A stretch of 11,962 nt of DNA from CAG-1782 sp964418255. Its GTDB lineage: Bacteria; Bacillota; Clostridia; Christensenellales; DTU072. Below the pieces are notes generated by a model. The model had not been told where the DNA came from, made no database searches, and worked only from the letters and a program-made list of their open reading frames with translations. Made by a program: the position numbers and the translations under genes. The stretch spans positions 1 through 11,962 of the forward strand of contig CAYQKV010000019.1 in assembly GCA_964418255.1 (NCBI GenBank), written 5' to 3'. Shown here in pieces: positions 1-5,464 of this stretch (positions are counted from its first letter, which is position 1; each line of letters starts with the position of its first letter).

Positions 1-83
1 AACTTCGTTTAATTACACTTTCTAAACCTTTCTGTTCTTCTTTCAAGGTACGTTTGCAACCTCGTTTCCCGAAGTGCTTTTCT
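1..83 (-). other. Leader of a leftward transcript, probably an rRNA operon
   Basis: This stretch lies immediately downstream of the strong leftward promoter at 84-112 and contains no credible reading frame. Read on the minus strand it carries ACCTTGAAAG at about 54-45. That resembles the CCTTGAAAA-type element I recall from leaders and spacers of clostridial rRNA operons. I infer that a 16S rRNA gene, or less likely a tRNA cluster, begins just beyond the left edge. No rRNA sequence is visible inside the window, so this is an inference from promoter quality and the leader motif. Confidence 0.4.
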
Positions 84-112
84 ATAATACAACGCTAAGA
101 AAATTAAGTCAA
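84..112 (-). promoter_or_regulatory. Strong sigma-A promoter, rRNA-type, reading out of the window
   Basis: On the minus strand the -35 box is TTGACT (112-107), the spacer is 17 nt and the -10 box is TATTAT (89-84). Both boxes differ from consensus at one position. An A/T-rich tract precedes the -35 box. Transcription would start near 77 and leave the window to the left. Confidence 0.7.
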
Positions 113-118
113 GCGTTT

Positions 119-156
119 GAATTAAATTTTTTATAAAATTTTTTTCTTTTTTTCGA
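119..156 (-). promoter_or_regulatory. A/T-rich UP-like element
   Basis: A nearly pure A/T block lies directly upstream of the leftward -35 box. On the minus strand it reads as alternating A-tracts and T-tracts. This is the composition and position of an UP element bound by the RNA polymerase alpha C-terminal domain, which is typical of rRNA promoters. The call rests on composition only. Confidence 0.45.
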
Positions 157-190
157 GGACAAATTCCGCCCTCGTTCCTTTCTTCGTAAA

Positions 191-431
191 GTATCTTTAT
201 CCCCTATCCGAACTTCTTCCCTCTTCACTATTANNNNNNNNNNNNNNNNNNNNNNNNNNNNNNNNNNNNNNNNNNNNNNNNNNNNNNNNNNNNNNNNNNN
301 NNNNNNNNNNNNNNNNNNNNNNNNNNNNNNNNNCCTTTTACTTTCCCTATCCGCACTTCTTCCCTCTTCACTATTACCTTTTACTTTCCCTATCCGCACT
401 TCTTCCCTCTTCACTATTACCTTTTACTTTC
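191..431. repeat. 43-bp tandem repeat array spanning an assembly gap
   Basis: Two perfect 43-bp units lie head to tail at 334-376 and 377-419. The first 12 bases of a third follow at 420-431. A diverged unit ends at 233, left of the N gap; its last 30 bases match with few differences. There are no spacers. The unit is pyrimidine-rich on the plus strand. Its length is not a multiple of three, so the array does not keep a reading frame. The true copy number is hidden by the gap. Confidence 0.85.
234..333. other. Assembly gap of 100 N
   Basis: Exactly 100 undetermined bases, the conventional placeholder for a scaffold gap of unknown length. Identical 43-bp units flank it, so the tandem repeat itself probably broke the assembly. 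The real distance may be much more or less than 100 bp. Confidence 0.98.
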
Positions 432-486
432 GACTCCTTTCCGTTCTTTCCGCCGTATTGCGACATTTTTTTTTGCCCTTATTATA

Positions 487-516
487 TTGACAGCGCGCGC
501 GTAATAATGTTATAAT
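487..516 (+). promoter_or_regulatory. Consensus extended -10 promoter for the 548 gene
   Basis: The -35 box is TTGACA (487-492) and the -10 box is TATAAT (511-516), both perfect. The spacer is 18 nt and an extended -10 TG lies at 508-509. The spacer contains an alternating GC run (493-501). The predicted start is near 523, leaving a leader of about 25 nt that contains the AGGAGA ribosome-binding site at 537-542. Confidence 0.85.
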
Positions 517-547
517 TATGCGGTTATTAAATATATAGGAGAAAATT

Positions 548-1459
548 ATGTCCGAAATCGCAACCAGAAATTATGATATGAAAGTGGTTACCCGTACGCA
601 AGCCGTATCTTATCAGTCTTTCGGCTGGGTACGCAGCAAGGACCCGGTTCCTGCGGACACGAAGGTTAAATCGAAGAAAGAACCTCTCGTAGTAATGAAA
701 CGCAAACTTGAATTCGGTCTCAACCCGAAACTTGCCTCGTACGAAAAGGAATACCAGAAACTCGAAAAGAAAAAATACCGTTCCAAACCCATTCTCGGCA
801 TCATCTCGTTCATACTTATGCTTGCTTTCCTGCTTGTTTGCGGCGTAGAGCTCTACTTCGGAATAAGCTCGGGATTGAAAAAGATGACCGAAGCGCAAAA
901 CGAGGAGAAGGAAAGACTGGAAGAAGAAGAGGCTGCGAACGCGGCTGAACCTTCCGACGAAACGACCGACGGAAGCGACGAAACCTCGGAAGAAACCGAC
1001 GAAGAAAGCGACGGCGTACTCGGACAGATAAAAGATATCCTCGATACGGTGAAAGCCGATTATCTGTCGAAAGTAACGGGATTTCTCGACGGCACGACGG
1101 ATGAAACGACGGGCGAATACACTCCCGGCATAGCGGACAATATTGCGGATATGCTCGGCAAACCCATCAGTTATTTCGTCTCCGCGGACACGATAGTCGG
1201 TCTCGTTTGTCTTATCCTTGCGATAATCTTTATCATACTCTTTGCAAAAGTATGCGGACTTAAAAAGAAACGCATAGCGAAATTCGAGAAAATGAACGAT
1301 ATACGCGAAAGCGCGGAAGAAATCGTCGACGCGATGAGAAAAAGCGACCTTTCTCTGATGGGCAAAACCCAGCGCAAACAATATATGTGGGAAAGCATAA
1401 TAACCAACGCCATTCGCAACGCAAACGACTACGGAAACGAAGAAGACGAAGATTATTAA
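548..1459 (+). CDS. Two-helix membrane protein with a large acidic loop, function unknown
   Basis: This 303-residue protein matches no family I recognise. A basic N-terminal region (residues 1-80, with Lys/Arg clusters at 41-52 and 74-80) precedes a first membrane helix at about 81-105. A 107-residue segment follows. It begins with a charged helical stretch (111-131), passes through an Asp/Glu/Thr/Ser-rich low-complexity part (132-155) and includes a second acidic, Thr-rich patch (181-190). The second helix is at about 214-236. A basic tail (238-290) ends in an acidic EEDEDY-type terminus. Basic ends on both sides suggest both termini are cytoplasmic and the acidic loop is outside. The ATG start is supported by AGGAGA five bases upstream and by a consensus promoter. 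It is monocistronic between its own promoter and terminator. Nothing supports a specific function. Confidence 0.8.
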   Translation: MSEIATRNYDMKVVTRTQAVSYQSFGWVRSKDPVPADTKVKSKKEPLVVMKRKLEFGLNPKLASYEKEYQKLEKKKYRSKPILGIISFILMLAFLLVCGVELYFGISSGLKKMTEAQNEEKERLEEEEAANAAEPSDETTDGSDETSEETDEESDGVLGQIKDILDTVKADYLSKVTGFLDGTTDETTGEYTPGIADNIADMLGKPISYFVSADTIVGLVCLILAIIFIILFAKVCGLKKKRIAKFEKMNDIRESAEEIVDAMRKSDLSLMGKTQRKQYMWESIITNAIRNANDYGNEEDEDY

Positions 1460-1487
1460 AAAAGAAAACTTCTTATTAAAAACGGAA

Positions 1488-1514
1488 ACGGCGGCTTAAA
1501 AAAGCCGTCGTTTT
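1488..1514 (+). terminator. Rho-independent terminator between convergent genes
   Basis: A 10-bp stem (1488-1497 with 1502-1511, one G-T wobble) closes a four-base A loop. It is followed on the plus strand by TTTT and then an A/T-rich stretch. It ends the gene at 548-1459. On the minus strand a weaker T-rich tail follows, so it may also stop the convergent gene ending at 1518. Confidence 0.8.
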
Positions 1515-1517
1515 ATA

Positions 1518-1784
1518 TTATTCCGTTTCTCTTTTTGCCATCAGATTAAAGAACCTGGCGAGCATTCCGAGCACGCGCCGTCTTTGACCCGTAACCGTAT
1601 CGCGCGAAAACCCGCTCAATTTTGCATATTGTCTGAGCGAGACGTTTTCTATCAGAGTTTTTTCAATTATATCGCGTTCATAAGGCTCTATATTATCAAG
1701 GCATCTGTCGAGGAACGCTATTTCCCTGTCTTTAACGCCGAAAATCGCCTCTTCTTTTTTTCTCTCTTTATATCCGCGCAACAA
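1518..1784 (-). CDS. Small sigma-70 region-4-like helix-turn-helix protein
   Basis: This 88-residue protein has the layout of the small sigma-like regulators found in phages and integrated elements of Bacillota. A charged N-terminal helix (LRGYKERKKEE) is followed by a segment resembling region 4 (IEPYERDIIEKTLIENVSLRQ from about residue 32). A helix-turn-helix at about 50-70 contains SLRQYAKLSGFS and a basic recognition helix with RRR. Sigma regions 2 and 3 are absent, so it cannot be a complete housekeeping sigma factor; it may be a DNA-binding transcriptional activator. The frame is open only back to a stop at 1827-1829. The sole ordinary start is TTG at 1784, preceded by GAGGGGAG about ten bases upstream. 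It lies 32 bp downstream of the 108-residue gene, so the two are probably co-transcribed. Family is inferred from pattern; the target is unknown. Confidence 0.65.
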   Translation of the reverse strand: MLRGYKERKKEEAIFGVKDREIAFLDRCLDNIEPYERDIIEKTLIENVSLRQYAKLSGFSRDTVTGQRRRVLGMLARFFNLMAKRETE

Positions 1785-1816
1785 ATCGGTTATTCTCCCC
1801 TCGTCGTACGCCGTTT

Positions 1817-2143
1817 TTATTCTATTTCAACCTCCAACCATTCGCGTATGCTTCCGTCGGATTCCATTTTTTCGTCATAATCTTTTGCCTCGCATATTCC
1901 TTCGAGCACCCACATCTGCATTATGCCGAAACGGTATCCTTTGCGAACAAACAAAACAAGTTCTTTTCCCGTTTGTCCGTCTTCACATCTTAGACGCAGT
2001 TCATCCGCTTCTTCCGACTGTCCTTCTATAAGCTCTTCCGCCTTTTCTTTCATCGCGGAATAATCGAATTCCGTGAAACAGACTATCTCTTCGTAATCGA
2101 AAACCGCGCCTTTCGTTATCGTTACTTTATTTATTTGTCTCAC
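1817..2143 (-). CDS. Hypothetical 108-residue acidic protein
   Basis: I do not recognise this protein. It is short, soluble-looking and strongly acidic, with a Glu-rich helical region (residues 28-51), a hydrophobic strand (ELVLFVRKGYRFGIMQMWVLEG, 61-82) and an acidic C-terminus. It precedes the sigma-like gene and probably shares its transcript. The start is uncertain. The only standard codon is GTG at 2143-2141, but the perfect GGAGG (2147-2143) overlaps it, which is too close for normal initiation. At the ideal distance of eight bases downstream lies an ATA codon (2134-2132). Either ATA is used or initiation depends on an unusual arrangement. The reading frame itself looks real because the C-terminal part is coherent and runs into a tightly linked neighbour. 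Confidence 0.55.
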   Translation of the reverse strand: MRQINKVTITKGAVFDYEEIVCFTEFDYSAMKEKAEELIEGQSEEADELRLRCEDGQTGKELVLFVRKGYRFGIMQMWVLEGICEAKDYDEKMESDGSIREWLEVEIE

Positions 2144-2232
2144 CTCCGATTCTTAACGTTTTGCGCCGCCATATTACTAATTTCTTATTTGTCTTAATAT
2201 TATCACTATCCTTAATAAAAATGTGTGCGTTT

Positions 2233-2260
2233 ATGATACACCTTATAAAAATTTTCGCAA
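2233..2260 (-). promoter_or_regulatory. Candidate promoter for the leftward cassette
   Basis: On the minus strand TTGCGA (2260-2255) is separated by 16 nt from TATCAT (2238-2233), within A/T-rich DNA. It would give a leader of roughly 80 nt before the 108-residue gene. Two or more mismatches and a short spacer make this tentative. Confidence 0.3.
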
Positions 2261-2283
2261 ATCCCGTCTTGTTCGGTCGTTTC

Positions 2284-2316
2284 CCGTCGTTTTTTGTCGA
2301 CGGCTTTCCGACAAAA
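2284..2316. repeat. Two overlapping, mutually exclusive inverted repeats
   Basis: CCGTCG (2284-2289) pairs with CGACGG (2298-2303). TTTTGTCG (2292-2299) pairs perfectly with CGACAAAA (2309-2316). The arms overlap at 2298-2299, so the hairpins compete. No reading frame lies here. Whether the region is transcribed is unknown. Confidence 0.5.
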
Positions 2317-2534
2317 TAATCTTCCTCACGACTTAAAATTACATTCCCGCGTGTTTTCCTCCTTAATTCCTTTTTTTACGCTTAAATACGCGCAGTTCTT
2401 TCCCCGTATCTTCTATCCGACGCTTTCCCACCCTTTTCCTGTCCCCGTTTATTAAAACCTCGCCTCTTCCGAAATTTTTCCGTATTTATCCGCAGTGGCG
2501 CCCGCTTTTCGGCGGTTTGTCAATTATTATATTG

Positions 2535-2562
2535 TATGCGCACGCGCGCGGGCGTGCGCGTA
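2535..2562. repeat. GC-rich palindrome next to the -35 box
   Basis: GCGCACGC (2538-2545) and GCGTGCGC (2552-2559) form a perfect 8-bp inverted repeat around a six-base centre. It is extended by one wobble and two A-T pairs to 2535-2562. It sits 12 bp upstream of the -35 box of the 2610 promoter, a typical operator or activator position. It is also largely alternating purine-pyrimidine. Confidence 0.6.
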
Positions 2563-2574
2563 AAGAAAAAAGTA

Positions 2575-2603
2575 TTGCACAAACCACGCCGCTTTGATAT
2601 AAT
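2575..2603 (+). promoter_or_regulatory. Strong extended -10 promoter, apparently leaderless
   Basis: The -35 box is TTGCAC (2575-2580), the spacer is 17 nt, and the -10 box is a perfect TATAAT (2598-2603) preceded by an extended TG at 2595-2596. The predicted transcription start, about seven bases after the -10 box, coincides with the ATG at 2610. The transcript would therefore have almost no 5' untranslated region. Confidence 0.75.
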
Positions 2604-2609
2604 AATATT

Positions 2610-3437
2610 ATGCGGTATCTTAAAGACACAATTTCTTATTTGTTTATACGGGGTCGGGGCAAGCGGTTTGCCGTTCTGTTCCTTTTCTCCCTTGTTCCGT
2701 CCGCTATGCTCGCTTTCGGAGTACGCGCCGAGATTTTTATAGCTAATATCGTATCCCCGCCCGATTACGCGAACTGGGGCGGGTTGGTTATGAGCTATTT
2801 CCCGTCTCCCTACGGGTTTATTTCTCTTGCGCTCGGAATACTTTGCTCGTTCATATCGACGGCTTGTCTTATGGGCGCGGTTATACGGCATTTCCGCGTG
2901 GGAGATTTCAGCGTCGGGCAGATAAGCCGTTCATTCAACGATTACGCCCTGCCATCGGTTTTTTACACCGCGATGAGCATCGCGCTTTACGCCGCTGCTT
3001 TCGTCATTTACAGTCTGTTCGCATATATGTGGTACAGGTTCACCGTTCCCGTTGCGTACACCGTCCTTTCTTTCGTATTTTTGTTTATAATCGCGGCGGT
3101 TCTTGTTTACGTTATGAGCAGTCTTACTCTGTGGCTTCCTCTTATGTGCGTAAAAGGCATTTATTCGCCGAACGCTCTTACAGACGCGTTCTATCGGAGC
3201 CGTTCGAAACAGAAAATGTTCTTCCCCGGACACGCTCTTGTTGCTCTTATAGTGCTTTGTACGGCGATAATTTCTTATTTCGTATCGAAAATATGGTACG
3301 TCTCCTGGATAATCGACTCGATAGGCTACGCGATTGCGTACACCTTTTCTTTAATATTCATAACGACGGCGTTTTTCGGAGAAAACAGTCTCCCGCGCGA
3401 AGACGTCGGCGTAAGCCCTTATAAAAGGAGATTTTGA
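2610..3437 (+). CDS. Polytopic membrane protein, WLPxxC pair member 1
   Basis: This 275-residue integral membrane protein has about six membrane helices (roughly 20-40, 68-92, 115-138, 146-175, 208-226, 233-256). A short external loop follows the first. A cytoplasmic amphipathic segment (93-114) precedes helix 3. A basic cytoplasmic loop after helix 4 contains WLPLMC (175-180) and the positive stretch YRSRSKQKMF. No catalytic motif or transporter signature is visible, so the function is unknown. The ATG has no ribosome-binding site and lies at the predicted transcription start. The first downstream Met (residue 33) is inside helix 1, so the annotated start is preferred. The next gene begins 2 bp after the stop, and the two share fold layout and a motif, suggesting they form one complex. 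Confidence 0.8.
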   Translation: MRYLKDTISYLFIRGRGKRFAVLFLFSLVPSAMLAFGVRAEIFIANIVSPPDYANWGGLVMSYFPSPYGFISLALGILCSFISTACLMGAVIRHFRVGDFSVGQISRSFNDYALPSVFYTAMSIALYAAAFVIYSLFAYMWYRFTVPVAYTVLSFVFLFIIAAVLVYVMSSLTLWLPLMCVKGIYSPNALTDAFYRSRSKQKMFFPGHALVALIVLCTAIISYFVSKIWYVSWIIDSIGYAIAYTFSLIFITTAFFGENSLPREDVGVSPYKRRF

Positions 3438-3439
3438 AA

Positions 3440-4327
3440 ATGCCTCTTAATCATACGTTTTCGCTGACGATGTGCAATACGAAACTGATAATCAAACTCA
3501 CCGTTCTTATCGCCGCGCTCATCCTTATAGCGTTTGCCGTCCTTGCTACGACGGTTATGCCGGTACTATCCGAACTCGTGGACATAATTTCTTCCACGCA
3601 CGTAACCGCCGAAGATTTTATCAATCACCCGTTCGTGACTTTGCGCACGCAAATCATCGATAAATGTATTGACTATCTTCGCCAAACCGACTGGCAATCT
3701 ACGATAGGCGTAGTTATCGCGGTATACTGCTGTATGCGGTTTTTCCTTACCGTTCCGCAACTTCCTCTCACCAAAGTTATTTACAACAAGATGAGCACGG
3801 GATACGACATAGGTCTATTTAACGCTTTTATTGCGACGGGTTTTCAAAATCTTCTTCTGTCGCTCATTCTCTCTCTTATTACGTCCGCAATAAACCTCGG
3901 GCTTATAGCGGCGTTCGTTTCCCTCGTTTCCGTATCCTTCAAAGCGTCCGCGTATATTGCGATACCCTTTATAATCATACTGTTTATCGCCGCTTATTCG
4001 GCAAAAAGTTGTCTTTTGTCGCAATGGTTGCCCGAAGTATGCGCGTCGTCGGCTAAGAATATCTTCATCGGAATGAAAAACGCGGTTAAAGGCACGCTTA
4101 TGAAGTTCCGTAAAAACTTCCTCTGCTATTTCACGCTCAACGCGATATGGGTGGCGATAATCAGCGTTACTTTCCTGCCCACGTTCGGCGCGATACCCTT
4201 GATAGGCATTCCCGTCTTTATGGTAATGCGGGCTATTCTTTCGGTCACGCTTAACTTCTCCTATCACCGCAAGAAATATTTTATCGACAACGGAACGACG
4301 GTATACACCCCGGAAAAACTTTTCTGA
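3440..4327 (+). CDS. Polytopic membrane protein, WLPxxC pair member 2
   Basis: This 295-residue membrane protein has about six helices (16-41, 86-104, 136-164, 170-190, 227-247, 250-272). The external loop after helix 1 is longer than in its upstream partner (42-85). WLPEVC (196-201) follows helix 4, in the same place as the partner's WLPLMC. It leads into a basic amphipathic stretch (MKNAVKGTLMKFRKNF) and helices 5 and 6. Shared topology and motif position suggest an ancient duplication, although overall identity looks low by eye. The start is ATG at 3440 with AAGGAG (3425-3430) nine bases upstream. An in-frame TTG at 3434 is too close to that site. No enzymatic or transport motif is visible. 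Confidence 0.8.
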   Translation: MPLNHTFSLTMCNTKLIIKLTVLIAALILIAFAVLATTVMPVLSELVDIISSTHVTAEDFINHPFVTLRTQIIDKCIDYLRQTDWQSTIGVVIAVYCCMRFFLTVPQLPLTKVIYNKMSTGYDIGLFNAFIATGFQNLLLSLILSLITSAINLGLIAAFVSLVSVSFKASAYIAIPFIIILFIAAYSAKSCLLSQWLPEVCASSAKNIFIGMKNAVKGTLMKFRKNFLCYFTLNAIWVAIISVTFLPTFGAIPLIGIPVFMVMRAILSVTLNFSYHRKKYFIDNGTTVYTPEKLF

Positions 4328-4350
4328 AAAACACGTTATTTTAATTGTTT

Positions 4351-4380
4351 AAGGCTGCCCGAAACAGGCAGCCTTTTCGT
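4351..4380 (+). terminator. Strong Rho-independent terminator between convergent operons
   Basis: AAGGCTGCC (4351-4359) pairs perfectly with GGCAGCCTT (4367-4375) around a seven-base loop. TTTTCGTTATTTATT follows on the plus strand. It closes the membrane-protein pair. The leftward operon ends at 4415, and on the minus strand the hairpin is followed by a weaker A/T tail, so it may work in both directions. Confidence 0.88.
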
Positions 4381-4414
4381 TATTTATTCGCAATATCCGC
4401 TCGATTTCCGCTCT

Positions 4415-5449
4415 TTAATTCATTTTTGCTTCGTCGATGAGTTCTTTTATTCTTGCGGCGACTTTATCCTGCGCCGCGACGTCCGCGTCGTCGTAGCCTA
4501 CGGAAATTTCGCCCGTTTTCAACTTCGCAATCAATTCGGCTATTTCCCCGCCGTTTTTCGCCTCGACGGCTTTTCCCGCGGCTATCAGGTATTCTCCTTC
4601 TTCGTTCTTTTCTTCGTCGCATATGAGAATAAGCGGTTTTTTCAACGCCGCCGCGCGTTTTACCGTAAAAGAATCGAACCTTGCGGCGATATAATCCGCG
4701 GCAAAGAAAAGTTCCCTTTCGCTCGCCTTGTTTTCTCCGTCCGCGTTTGTCTCCGCCGCTATCGTTTCTCCGAGCGTAACGAACGCGACGTCTTTCGTCT
4801 CCGCCGCGGCAATCGATTCGCCGTTTGCGGGGCATATGAGGCAGAGTTCTTTCGTCGGCTCCAGCCCTATGCGCTGTTTACATACTCCCGCGTCCATTCC
4901 TTCGAAATATTCGCTTTCTATCGGCAACGGATTTACGTCTATCGCAGAGGACGACACGCCCTTTTCTCGAAGTTTATCTCTTACCGCTATATTGTCGACG
5001 AAATAGTGGTTTACGCTGTCGCTTAAAAGAGAAAAATCAAAGCCGAGTTCGTCGCTGTAAACGAATATTCTTACGTTCATTCCCGCTCTTTTTATGCCTT
5101 CTTCAAGCGAATACCTTATGGTAGCGTCGCTCGCGACTACGGCGGCGGGCGCATATCTGAAAAACATATTATAGACCTTTTTCTTGCTCATTACGTCGCA
5201 TAAATAAGGTTCTTCGGGAACTTTGATTTTGTTATAAAATTTATGTATAAATGCGGATATAGGTTTCCAAACGTTTGCTTTAAGAAACCTACGCACCTTT
5301 TTCGTGCGAGACTTAATCGCGCTTTCGAGGTCGGAAGACGCGACGGTTATTCCCAGAAATTTGGAATCTTTATTGAGCGCGTCTTTAAGTAGGTTTGCGC
5401 TTACAAACTTTTCGTCGGTGACAAACAATACAGTGTCCTTACCCAGCAT
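4415..5449 (-). CDS. Diverged MGDG-synthase/UgtP-like glycosyltransferase homologue
   Basis: This 344-residue protein resembles the GT-B fold diacylglycerol glucosyltransferases (UgtP, MGDG synthase; GT28). The middle segment (about 128-182: VRIFVYSDELGFDF, YFVDNIAVRDKLREKGV, INVNPLPIES-like) aligns by eye with their N-domain end, where a lipid-linked acceptor is handled. The C-terminal segment (249-310: ADYIAARFDSFTVKRAAALKKP followed by AAGKAVEAKNGGEIAELIAKL) parallels the nucleotide-sugar half. Two expected signatures are missing: the N-terminal Gly-rich GGGH loop (here VTDEKFVSANLL, 10-21) and the Gly-Gly before the TxxEA helix (here FDSFTVKRA). An acidic, Ala-rich insertion fills about 208-247. 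It may therefore be inactive or act on a different substrate. ATG is preceded by GGAGGA. It is last in the RNase J operon, 15 bp after trhP. Family moderately sure; activity unsure. Confidence 0.6.
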   Translation of the reverse strand: MLGKDTVLFVTDEKFVSANLLKDALNKDSKFLGITVASSDLESAIKSRTKKVRRFLKANVWKPISAFIHKFYNKIKVPEEPYLCDVMSKKKVYNMFFRYAPAAVVASDATIRYSLEEGIKRAGMNVRIFVYSDELGFDFSLLSDSVNHYFVDNIAVRDKLREKGVSSSAIDVNPLPIESEYFEGMDAGVCKQRIGLEPTKELCLICPANGESIAAAETKDVAFVTLGETIAAETNADGENKASERELFFAADYIAARFDSFTVKRAAALKKPLILICDEEKNEEGEYLIAAGKAVEAKNGGEIAELIAKLKTGEISVGYDDADVAAQDKVAARIKELIDEAKMN

Positions 5450-5464
5450 AACGTCCTCCGTTTG

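Larger units (their letters stand above)
2144..2609. other. Gene-free divergent spacer with structured elements
   Basis: This 466-bp gap lies between the leftward cassette and the rightward membrane-protein pair. I found no small reading frame with a ribosome-binding site. It holds a weak leftward promoter (2233-2260), overlapping inverted repeats (2284-2316), a pyrimidine-rich stretch at about 2340-2490, a GC-rich palindrome (2535-2562) and a strong rightward promoter (2575-2603). An AAGGAGG on the minus strand near 2357 is not followed by a usable start codon. Confidence 0.6.

Noticed and set aside
109..414. Leftward reading frame through the repeats and N gap
   Set aside because: It is produced by the 43-bp repeats and the 100 N. 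The unit is not a multiple of three, there is no ribosome-binding site, and it overlaps the rRNA-type promoter.
191..431. CRISPR array
   Set aside because: Units are directly adjacent with no spacers, and no cas gene is nearby.
527..1381. 284-codon leftward frame opposite the membrane-protein gene
   Set aside because: It is a shadow frame rich in Phe, Arg and Tyr. The plus-strand gene has a consensus promoter, ribosome-binding site and terminator.
2340..2365. Small leftward gene after the AAGGAGG near 2357
   Set aside because: No start codon lies within the usual distance, and the first ATG beyond it is immediately followed by a stop.
3434..3439. TTG start for the second membrane protein
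   Set aside because: It lies only three bases after AAGGAG; the ATG at 3440 has the proper spacing.
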